The position numbers and the translations under genes were made by a program. Shown in pieces: positions 1 to 6,800 of a stretch of DNA of 10,785 nt. The notes beneath the pieces are model-generated. The model saw nothing but the letters and a program-made list of their open reading frames with translations, ran no database searches and was not told where the DNA came from. Origin of the DNA: Flavobacteriaceae bacterium. Its GTDB lineage: Bacteria; Bacteroidota; Bacteroidia; Flavobacteriales; Flavobacteriaceae. The DNA is taken from assembly GCA_030694835.1 (NCBI GenBank), contig JAUYUF010000278.1, positions 1-10,785 on the forward strand, given 5' to 3'. Within the stretch, counting starts at the first letter, position 1, and each line of letters starts with the position of its first letter.

Positions 1-403
1 TATAGAAAGACCTAAAGCTTCACAAGCTATTGCTGATGCTCGGGATAAAGGTGATTTATCAGAAAACGCTGAGTATGATGCGGCAAAAGAGGCTCAGGGT
101 ATGTTGGAATTAAAAATTTCAAAGTTAAAAGAAGTTGTATCAACAGCTAGAATTATTGATGAAACACAACTTGACAACTCAAAAGTTTTAGTTTTATCAA
201 CTGTAAAAATTAAAAATTTAGCAAATAAAATGGAATTGAGTTATAAGTTAGTAGCAGATTCTGAAGCTGATTTAAAACTAGGAAAACTTTCAGTAAATTC
301 TCCAATAGGTAAAGGATTGTTAGGAAGTAAAATTGGAGATGTAATTGAAATTCTAGTACCTAACGGAACCATGAATTTTGAAATTTTAGATATTACGAGA
401 TAA
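1..403 (+). CDS. greA: Transcription elongation factor GreA, 5' end cut by window edge
   Basis: GreA enters the RNA polymerase secondary channel and stimulates cleavage of backtracked RNA, rescuing stalled elongation complexes. The reading frame is open from base 2, so 133 residues are visible and about 24 N-terminal residues are missing relative to the usual ~157. The coiled-coil tip motif GDLSENAEY is present; its Asp (bases 53-55) and Glu (62-64) match the acidic pair that coordinates catalytic Mg2+ in E. coli GreA (D41, E44). The C-terminal FKBP-like half contains the family signature SVNSPIGKGLLG followed by GDVIEI. An internal ATG at 101 would give only 100 residues and would lose the catalytic tip, so it is not the real start. 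No hairpin terminator follows, so read-through into the HIT gene is possible. Identification is firm; only the N-terminus is unknown. Confidence 0.96.
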   Translation, partial: IERPKASQAIADARDKGDLSENAEYDAAKEAQGMLELKISKLKEVVSTARIIDETQLDNSKVLVLSTVKIKNLANKMELSYKLVADSEADLKLGKLSVNSPIGKGLLGSKIGDVIEILVPNGTMNFEILDITR

Positions 404-424
404 ATTGAAATAGGAAATAGAGAT

Positions 425-459
425 TAGGAATTAGGGAACAGGGAATAGGAATTAGGGAA
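425..459. repeat. Degenerate G-rich direct repeat in the greA-HIT spacer
   Basis: The 14-mer TAGGAATTAGGGAA occurs exactly at 425-438 and again at 446-459, an offset of 21 bp. Between the copies is a related CAGGGAA unit (439-445), and a looser TAGGAA lies at 411-416. The plus strand here is almost free of C, then becomes pyrimidine-rich (about 461-480) with two TTCTAAATTCTAAA-like words. The block is noncoding and has no TA-rich ends or open frame that would suggest an insertion sequence. It may be a decayed intergenic repeat or a transcribed low-complexity spacer; its function is unknown. Confidence 0.7.
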
Positions 460-507
460 AATTCTACCTTCTAAATTCTAAATATCTATATTTTTTCATC
501 TGTTTAA

Positions 508-515
508 TACTTTTG
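508..515 (+). promoter_or_regulatory. Possible -7 promoter element right before the HIT gene
   Basis: The octamer TACTTTTG fits the Bacteroidetes -7 consensus TAnnTTTG and ends three bases before the ATG at 519. If used, transcription would begin at or very near the start codon, giving a leaderless or almost leaderless mRNA. No TTG -33 element is visible at the usual 17-23 bp spacing, so this may be a chance match in AT-rich DNA. Confidence 0.3.
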
Positions 516-518
516 ATT

Positions 519-908
519 ATGAGCACTATTTTTACTAAAATTATCAATGGAGAAATTCCTTGTTACAAAGTAGCAGAAGATGAGAGTTTCTTAGCTTTTT
601 TAGATATTAATCCTAATGCAAAAGGACACACTTTGGTGATTCCAAAAAAAGAAGAAAATAAGCTATTTGATTTAGATAAAAATTCTTATAGTGATTTAAT
701 GGAATTTTCTAGAAAAGTGGCAATAGCTATTGAGAAATCAGTTCAATGTAAACGAGTTGGAATGGCAGTAATTGGGTTAGAAGTGCCACATGTTCATGTT
801 CATTTAATTCCTCTAAATGAAATGGATGATATTCGTTTTACAAAAAAAGCAAAATTAACTTCAGAAGAATTTATTGAGATTGCTAATAGAATTGCATCAA
901 ATTTATAA
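519..908 (+). CDS. HIT family protein (Hint-type nucleotide hydrolase)
   Basis: The product is a 129-residue histidine-triad protein. The family hydrolyses nucleoside phosphoramidates or aminoacyl-adenylates in the cytoplasm; the exact substrate here is unknown. The catalytic triad HVHVHLI is at residues 91-97 (His 91, 93 and 95), and the N-terminal half has the family pattern FLDINPNAKGHTLVIPK (about residues 25-41). Length matches the usual 110-140 residues. The frame also allows a TTG start at 513, but the ATG at 519 yields MSTIFTKIINGEIPCYK, which begins as the family normally does. It follows greA by 115 bp in the same direction and ends exactly where the converging histidine kinase gene ends (stop codons adjacent, no spacer). 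No terminator hairpin lies between the two convergent genes. Confidence 0.94.
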   Translation: MSTIFTKIINGEIPCYKVAEDESFLAFLDINPNAKGHTLVIPKKEENKLFDLDKNSYSDLMEFSRKVAIAIEKSVQCKRVGMAVIGLEVPHVHVHLIPLNEMDDIRFTKKAKLTSEEFIEIANRIASNL

Positions 909-2063
909 TTACTTTGATTTTCTTAGTGATATCCCAAAGGTTGTGCCAATGCCAATTTCAGACTCTTTAATAAAGATTTTTCCTTTATGGTAATCTTCAA
1001 TTATACGTTTAGAAAGAGATAAGCCCAATCCCCAACCGCGTTTTTTTGTTGTAAATCCAGGAGAAAATATTTTTTTATGAAGATTATATGGTATTCCTTT
1101 ACCATTATCTTTAATGAAAATAGTAATCGTATCAGCACTTTCAGTAAAAGAAATCATAATTTTACCTCGTCCACTCATAGCATCTAAGGCGTTTTTTACA
1201 ATATTTTCTACAACCCAATTATATAACGGTATATTTAACATTACATTAATTGGATGATTGATTTTTTTAAAATGAAAATCTATTTGTTTAGACCATCTAG
1301 CTTGAAGATACATAAGAGATTTCTCAGTGGTACTGATTATTTCAGTTTCAATTAAAGAAGGAACGGAGCCAATTTTAGAAAAACGATCTGTAATTTCATT
1401 TAACCTATGAATATCTTTTTCTATTTCAATAAGGATATCATTTTTTACATTTTCCAATTTTAAGATTTCTAGCCAACCCATTAAAGAAGATAATGGAGTG
1501 CCAATTTGATGAGCAGTTTCCTTAGCCATTCCAGTCCATAATTTATTCTGTTCAGCAGATTTATTGGATCTAAAAAATAGATAAATAACAGTGCTAAAAA
1601 GAACCAAAATCAATATTAAAGTAATGGGATAATAACTAAGTTTATTTAATAAATCAGAATTTCTGTAATAAATATAGCTGTGTTTATTTTGATAAAAATT
1701 GATAATAATTGGATCATTTTCTTTTTTCATTAAAGCAAGCTGTTTTTCTAAATAGCCATTTTCTTTAACTTTAAGGGAGTCTAAATTTTGAAAACTTTCA
1801 ATTTGACCAAATTGATTAACCAATATCATTGGAATATTAGTATTATTAGAAATGATAGTTAAAGGTAATTGAATGTCTGCATCTAAATCAGTATTAAGGG
1901 CTAATTCTCTTTGTGCAGAAGCCAATATCATCATTTTAGATCGTTCTTCAGTTTTAAATTTTTGAAAAAAAATGTAGGTATTCCATAATATTGAAGAAAC
2001 AATTAAAAAAGAAATGAAAATTAAAGTAAGTTGGATTGACTTTTTAAGTGAAGAAAATGCCAT
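909..2063 (-). CDS. Two-TM sensor histidine kinase without an adjacent response regulator
   Basis: This 384-residue inner-membrane sensor should autophosphorylate on histidine and pass phosphate to a response regulator. Two hydrophobic segments (about residues 11-32 and 144-164) flank a periplasmic region of roughly 110 residues with no sensor domain I recognise. The dimerisation/phosphoacceptor segment follows the second TM segment almost at once with no evident HAMP domain: the H-box is ETAHQIGTPLSSL, His 185. ATP-binding boxes follow in order: N-box ENIVKNALDA (286-295), G1 DNGKG (319-323), F-box FSPGFTT (333-339) and G2 GWGLGL (343-348). All residues needed for kinase activity appear intact. 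The H-box is QIGTPL instead of the common ELRTPL, a form I associate with Bacteroidetes kinases. No regulator gene is in view, so its partner is unknown. It is transcribed against the HIT gene and divergently from the DUF3127 gene. Confidence 0.94.
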   Translation of the reverse strand: MAFSSLKKSIQLTLIFISFLIVSSILWNTYIFFQKFKTEERSKMMILASAQRELALNTDLDADIQLPLTIISNNTNIPMILVNQFGQIESFQNLDSLKVKENGYLEKQLALMKKENDPIIINFYQNKHSYIYYRNSDLLNKLSYYPITLILILVLFSTVIYLFFRSNKSAEQNKLWTGMAKETAHQIGTPLSSLMGWLEILKLENVKNDILIEIEKDIHRLNEITDRFSKIGSVPSLIETEIISTTEKSLMYLQARWSKQIDFHFKKINHPINVMLNIPLYNWVVENIVKNALDAMSGRGKIMISFTESADTITIFIKDNGKGIPYNLHKKIFSPGFTTKKRGWGLGLSLSKRIIEDYHKGKIFIKESEIGIGTTFGISLRKSK

Positions 2064-2109
2064 AACGTTTCTAATAATTGTTTTAATTTTATTAAACTAA
2101 AATTGATGT

Positions 2110-2117
2110 TATCTTTG
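2110..2117 (+). promoter_or_regulatory. Bacteroidetes-type -7 element for the DUF3127-aat-mazG run
   Basis: TATCTTTG matches TAnnTTTG exactly and lies in the 163-bp divergent gap upstream of the plus-strand gene run. The implied start near 2122-2125 would leave a leader of roughly 100 nt before the ATG at 2227. A -33 TTG at ideal spacing is not present (the nearest TTG, 2078-2080, is 29 bp away), so strength is uncertain. The leader contains a short palindrome, TAAGGTCCTTA (2174-2184), of unknown role. No equivalent exact element was found on the minus strand for the histidine kinase gene. Confidence 0.5.
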
Positions 2118-2226
2118 TAAACTAAGTCGTGAAAAATAAATCGAATTAAAGATAGTTATTTTTCTAAGATTTATAAGGTCCTTAAGAGAATACAAAATAA
2201 AATTATAAATTAATATATTATATAAA

Positions 2227-2595
2227 ATGGAAATTACAGGAACAATTAAAAAAATTGATGAAGCTAAAACATTTGGAAGTGGATTTAGAAAAAGAGAAGT
2301 AGTTTTAACTACAGATGAGCAATATCCACAGTTTTTATTAGTAGAATTTACGCAAGATAAATGTGATTTATTAAACAATTATAACGAAGGTGATTCGGTT
2401 AAAATTAGTATTAATTTAAGAGGAAGAGAGTGGGTTAGTCCGCAAAATGAGACTAAATATTTTAATTCAATTCAAGGTTGGAGAATCGAGAAAATGAATG
2501 ACCAATCAGCGCCATCTGCAATTGATTCTGTTCAAGAATTTGAAACAACAACAGACTTTAACTTATCTGAAGACGAAGACGATTTACCATTTTAA
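2227..2595 (+). CDS. DUF3127 protein, OB-fold-like with an SSB-like acidic tail
   Basis: This 122-residue cytoplasmic protein matches the DUF3127 family of Bacteroidetes by its body: METGTIKK-type start (MEITGTIKKIDEAKTFGSGF), then KREVVLTTDEQYPQ, FTQDKCDLL, and NLRGREWVSPQ followed by TKYFNSIQGWRIE. The pattern of short strands suggests a small beta-barrel of OB-fold type, which is inference. Residues about 93-115 are low-complexity and probably disordered, and the chain ends in SEDEDDLPF. That acidic tip ending in D-L/I-P-F is the hallmark of single-stranded DNA-binding protein (SSB) C-termini, which dock many DNA-repair and replication proteins. The molecular role of the family is not established to my knowledge. 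It is the first gene of a tight run with aat (21-nt gap). The ATG at 2227 is preceded by an A-rich stretch, as usual in this phylum. Confidence 0.88.
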   Translation: MEITGTIKKIDEAKTFGSGFRKREVVLTTDEQYPQFLLVEFTQDKCDLLNNYNEGDSVKISINLRGREWVSPQNETKYFNSIQGWRIEKMNDQSAPSAIDSVQEFETTTDFNLSEDEDDLPF

Positions 2596-2616
2596 TCAAA
2601 AAAGGTAAATATTAAA

Positions 2617-3261
2617 ATGTATATAGTTACTGATAAATTATATTTTCCTCCAGTAGAAAATGCTAATAAATTTGGAATGGTTGCTGTTAGTGGGGATTTA
2701 TCAGTAAATAGATTAATTTTAGCCTATAAAAGCGGAATTTTCCCTTGGTATTCTGATGATGAACCTATTATTTGGTACAGTCTAAATCCAAGAATGGTAC
2801 TGTTTTTAAATGAATTTAAAGTTTCAAAAAGTTTAAGAAATTTATTGAAGAAAAAAATATATAAAGTTACATTCAATCAAAAATTTGAAGAAGTTATTTA
2901 CCATTGTAAAAGTATTCAACGCATAGATCAGCCTAATACTTGGATAACTGATGAAATGAAAAAAGCATATATTGAATTTCACAAAGCTGGTTATGCAAAA
3001 TCGGTTGAAGTTTGGAAAAATGAAGAATTAGTTGGCGGTTTGTATGGAGTAGATTTAGGAAATATCTTTTGTGGTGAAAGTATGTTTAGTAAAGAGCCAA
3101 ATACTTCTAAAATTGCTTTGGTTTTTTTAGTAGAAAAGCTTGTTAAAGAGAATTATCAATTTATAGATTGTCAGATGTATACAGAGTATTTAGCCAGTTT
3201 TGGAGCCAGAGAAATTCCAAGAAAGGAATTTATAAATTATCTCAAATCAGTTAAAATTTAA
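2617..3261 (+). CDS. aat: Leucyl/phenylalanyl-tRNA-protein transferase
   Basis: Aat transfers Leu or Phe from aminoacyl-tRNA to the N-terminus of proteins that begin with Arg or Lys, marking them for ClpS-ClpAP degradation (bacterial N-degron pathway). The 214-residue product is slightly shorter than E. coli Aat (234). Clear family blocks are GIFPWY (40-45), WYSLNPRMVLF (53-63), TWIT (108-111), SVEVWKNEELVGGLYG (129-144), FCGESMFS (151-158) and IDCQ (183-186). Residues matching the E. coli active-site set are retained with a constant offset of two: W109, F151, E154, D184 and Q186 (E. coli W111, F153, E156, D186, Q188). The usual WWSPDPR is WYSLNPR here, a conservative variation. It starts 21 nt after the DUF3127 stop and ends 17 nt before the MazG-like gene, which suggests one transcript. 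Confidence 0.96.
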   Translation: MYIVTDKLYFPPVENANKFGMVAVSGDLSVNRLILAYKSGIFPWYSDDEPIIWYSLNPRMVLFLNEFKVSKSLRNLLKKKIYKVTFNQKFEEVIYHCKSIQRIDQPNTWITDEMKKAYIEFHKAGYAKSVEVWKNEELVGGLYGVDLGNIFCGESMFSKEPNTSKIALVFLVEKLVKENYQFIDCQMYTEYLASFGAREIPRKEFINYLKSVKI

Positions 3262-3278
3262 CAGTTAATATTATCAAT

Positions 3279-3605
3279 ATGGATATCAAAAATGCACAAA
3301 TAGTAGTTGATGAGTGGATTAAAAATCATGGAGTTCGATATTTTAATGAACTTACAAATATGGCTCAATTAACAGAAGAAGTTGGTGAGGTTGCTCGAAT
3401 TATTGCTAGACGTTACGGCGAACAAAGTGAAAAGGAGAGCGATAAATCGAAAGATTTAGGCGAAGAATTAGCCGATGTGGTTTTTGTAGTATTGTGTTTA
3501 GCTAATCAAACTGGTGTCGATTTACAATCAGCATTTGATAAAAAAATGGATGTTAAAACAAAACGCGATCATGATCGCCATCAAAATAATTTAAAATTAA
3601 AATAA
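3279..3605 (+). CDS. MazG-like nucleotide pyrophosphohydrolase
   Basis: The 108-residue product belongs to the all-alpha NTP pyrophosphohydrolase group, which cleaves (d)NTPs to NMP and pyrophosphate and is thought to clear non-canonical nucleotides. The metal-binding signature ExxE...ExxD is visible: EEVGE (E34, E37) in LTEEVGEVARI, then EELAD (E63, D66) before a hydrophobic helix VVFVVLCLANQTGVDL. The segment between them is charged (about 46-59). It has a single MazG domain, so it is the short form and not the two-domain MazG of E. coli. The C-terminus is basic and His-rich (KRDHDRHQ). Substrate cannot be told from sequence. Spacing of 17 nt upstream and 1 nt downstream places it within the DUF3127-aat run and suggests translational coupling to the next gene. 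Confidence 0.92.
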   Translation: MDIKNAQIVVDEWIKNHGVRYFNELTNMAQLTEEVGEVARIIARRYGEQSEKESDKSKDLGEELADVVFVVLCLANQTGVDLQSAFDKKMDVKTKRDHDRHQNNLKLK

Positions 3606-3606
3606 G

Positions 3607-3861
3607 ATGAAAAAACCTAATGTCTTACCTTCTTTTTGGAATCTTGTAATTAGATTCACAGTAATTTTTGTACTAGTAGTAATGGCAATTGAAGTTGTTT
3701 TTGAGTTATTTAAATCAGGTAATCTCAATGCAGCTTTAAATAGTTTCAAAGACAATTCTTGGGTTTATTATTTAGCAATTAAATTAGTAATCGGATTTGT
3801 ATATGGTCTTTTCATGGCATATTTAACACAAAAAAGACTTAAAAAACAAAAGAGAGGTTAA
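3607..3861 (+). CDS. Small two-TM membrane protein of unknown function
   Basis: I do not recognise this 84-residue protein. It has two hydrophobic segments, about residues 11-33 and 52-73, joined by a short polar loop (FKSGNLNAALNSFKDNS). Both ends are basic (MKKP at the N-terminus, KRLKKQKRG at the C-terminus), so by the positive-inside rule both termini should face the cytoplasm. The gene starts one base after the MazG-like stop codon, with A-rich DNA but no Shine-Dalgarno before the ATG, so it is very likely translated from the same mRNA. Its last codons and stop lie inside the left arm and centre of the 3843-3880 palindrome. Composition matches the neighbours, and there is no sign of transfer. 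Confidence 0.8.
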   Translation: MKKPNVLPSFWNLVIRFTVIFVLVVMAIEVVFELFKSGNLNAALNSFKDNSWVYYLAIKLVIGFVYGLFMAYLTQKRLKKQKRG

Positions 3862-3880
3862 TTAACCTCTCTTTTGTTTT
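3843..3880. terminator. Perfect 38-bp palindrome, bidirectional terminator
   Basis: Bases 3843-3880 form an uninterrupted perfect inverted repeat centred between 3861 and 3862, with arms AAAACAAAAGAGAGGTTAA and its complement. As RNA on either strand it would fold into a stem with a small loop, with a U-rich 3' side (the tract around 3872-3880 on plus, its mirror on minus). It sits between convergent genes. It includes the plus gene's stop (3859-3861), and its edge overlaps the minus gene's stop (3879-3881). It therefore probably ends both transcripts. Confidence 0.88.
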
Positions 3881-6800
3881 ATAGTTTTGGAACTGAAATA
3901 TATGGAATATCACTTTCTTTAACCATTCGGTTCAATTCATTTACATCTTTTTCAAAAATTATTTTCATTTGAACTAATTGCTCGTCAATAAGCTTGAAAA
4001 GTTCCGTTTTAAATACAATCATTTGATTGGTCGGTTTAAAATCGCCCAAAGAAATTAATGCATTTAAATGGCCTAGTTTATTATTTAATTTGATTGGAAA
4101 ATTTAAAGGATCTTGAGAGCTTTTGTTCTTAGTTTGGTATAATTCATTTTCAACTTTAGCAACAGCATCTTCCATAGATTTCATTTTCTCAGTGATGCCT
4201 TTATATTTTTCATCTTTACCAATAATTGATTTTAAATGTTTTAACTGTTCTCTTACTTTTCCTATTTGTTTTAATGATTTATGAATTTCAGTAAGCTTTT
4301 CTTGAACACTAAGTGTAAAGTTAAATTGCTCTTTAATATCTTCTAAAGAACTTGTGCTTCTTGGGTCTTTCGAGATTTCAAATACTTGTTCAGTTACTGA
4401 ATTATTATTTTTTGATAAAACAACTTTGTAAGTACCCGGGATTGCAGTTGGACCATTAAGTGATGCCCACCACAAAATCATTCCATCAACTTTTTCAGCA
4501 TCTGGATAACGCATATTCCAATTAAACAAATTAGCTCCCTTTTTTAATTCTAACTTTTCTTCGTTCTTTTCCTTATCAGGTTTTGATGAAAATGTTTTAA
4601 TTAGCTTGTCTTCTTTTTCATAAAACTTTAAGCTATAAATATCTTTTTGAAGGGTATCTTTAACAAAGAAATGAACCATTACACCGCCTGGATGATTTTC
4701 TCCTTCAGTTTTAGATTTACCTCTAGAGTTTCCGCTCATTCGATAACTGCTTTGAGGTTTATATAAAATTTCATTTTGTGAAATTATATCTTTTGTTAGT
4801 TGATGTAAAGGAGTTAAATCATCAATCATCCAGAAAGAGCGACCTTGAGTTGCAGCAATCAAGTTGTTGTTTTTAACTGTTAAATCAGTAATTGGAACAA
4901 TTGGTAAATTTAATTGAAACGGTTTCCAGTTAGCACCATCATCAAAACTGATATACATTCCTCTTTCAGTACCGGCATAAAATAAACCATTTCGTTTTGG
5001 ATCAGCTCTAAGAGTTCTTGTAAAATGTTCATTATTAATTCCGTTAGTAATTAATTTCCATGTTTTGCCATAATCTGTAGTTTTATAGATATATGGATTA
5101 TAATCGCCTAATTTATATCGCGTACCAACAATGTAAGCACTTCCTCTTTCAGAAGGATGAACTTCAATACAATTAAACATCATCCATTCTGGCATCGATT
5201 TAGGAGTAATATTTTGCCATGTTTTACCATTATCTCTAGTAATATGTACTAAGCCATCATCAGAACCAGTATAAATTACACCTTCTTCTAGAGGTGATTC
5301 GGTTGCGGCAAAAATAGTTCCGTAATATTCTACTCCTGTATTGTCTTTAGTAATTGGTCCGCCAGATGCTTTTAGTGTTGATGGATCATTTCTTGTTAAA
5401 TCTGGTGAAATAGTTTCAAAGGTTTGTCCTTCATCATAAGTTACATGAACATGATTAGACGTGGTATATAATTTCTTTGGATTATGTGGAGAAAAGAAAA
5501 TAGGAAAATTCCATTGAAAACGATACTTGGTACTTTCTGCCCCATGTCCCATCGGATTATCAGGCCAAACATTAATAGCTCTTACTTCTTTTGTTTTATG
5601 ATTAACACGTGTTAAAAACCCACCATAACTTCCGCCATAAACAATATCATTATTTAAAGGATCAACGGCAATATGGGCACTTTCACCACCTGCAGTTTCT
5701 TCCCAATCACGTTCAGAAATGCTGTTTCCATCAGTTCTATGTGATATACGAATAGTTGAATTATCTTGTTGAGCTCCATAGATTCGATATGGAAAATGAT
5801 TGTCAGTTACTACTCTATAAAATTGTGAAGTAGGTTGATTGTGATAAGTTGTCCAGTTTTCTCCACCATCAAAACTTATTTGAGCTCCACCATCATCAGC
5901 AATAATCATTCTTTGGTTATCTTCAGGAGATATCCATAAATCATGATGATCTCCATGAGGGGCATTGTAACTCTTAAAAGTTTTACCACCATCGGTAGAT
6001 TTATGATAGTTTACATTGACAACATAAACAATATTTTCATCTTGAGAATCAGCATAAATTCTAGTATAATACCAGGCACGTTGTCTTAATCCTCTATCAC
6101 TGTTTACTAATTTCCAATTGATGCCACCATCAGTTGATTTATAAACTCCTCCGTTTTCATTTTCAATAAGGGCATAAACTACCTCAGAATTATTAGTTGC
6201 AACTGTAACTCCACTTATTCCCCATAGTCCTTTAGGCAATCCAGAGTTTTTTGAAATATTGACCCAAGTTTCTCCCTCGTCTATACTTTTCCAAAGAGCA
6301 GATCCTTCTCCACCACTTTCTAAACTGTATGGAGTCCGACGAATTGCCCAAGTTGAAGCATACAAAATTCTTGGATTACTAGGATCTATGATTAAGTCAA
6401 TGGCTCCGGAATTAATATTAGAAAAAAGCACTTTTCTCCAGTTTTTACCACCGTCGGTAGATTTATAAACGCCTCTATCTTCAGAAGGTTTATATAAATC
6501 TCCTAGAACTGCTGCGTAAACAATATCTGAATTTTTTGGATGAATTCTTACCCTTGGAATATGACGTGAATTTGGCAATCCTATATGTTTCCAAGTTTTT
6601 CCGGCATCAACTGTTTTCCACATTCCATCACCTGAAGAAACATTTCCTCTTACTGTTTTTTCTCCCATACCTACATAAATAACATTTAGGTCTGATTCAC
6701 TTACAGCAACTGCTCCAACTGAACCTCCAAAGTAACCATCAGAAATATTTTGCCAAGTGTTACCACCGTCTATTGTTTTCCAAACACCACCACCGGTTGA

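Noticed and set aside
425..459. CRISPR or mobile-element remnant in the greA-HIT spacer
   Set aside because: Repeats are 14 bp with a 7-bp related filler, no spacers of CRISPR length, no cas genes, no terminal inverted repeats and no transposase fragment.
513..521. TTG start two codons before the HIT ATG (and likewise TTG 9586 before the rlmN ATG)
   Set aside because: An ATG follows within one or two codons in both cases and gives the N-terminus expected for the family; the TTG triplets are more likely promoter or chance sequence.
2174..2184. Short palindrome TAAGGTCCTTA as an operator
   Set aside because: It is an 11-base odd-centred palindrome in an AT-rich leader, too short to claim as a binding site without a second copy or conservation.
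2109..2378. Open frame of 89 codons on the minus strand over the DUF3127 start
   Set aside because: It is antisense to a conserved gene, its peptide matches nothing, and it spans the plus-strand promoter region; an AT-rich shadow frame.
2227..3861. Defence-system reading of the DUF3127-aat-MazG-membrane protein run
   Set aside because: MazG-like enzymes and small two-TM proteins occur in defence loci, but aat is housekeeping, composition matches the rest of the window, and no nuclease, toxin or mobile marker is nearby.
6259..6468. Plus-strand open frame inside the Asp-box protein gene
   Set aside because: It lies wholly within a gene with eleven conserved motifs on the other strand; the peptide has no recognisable features.
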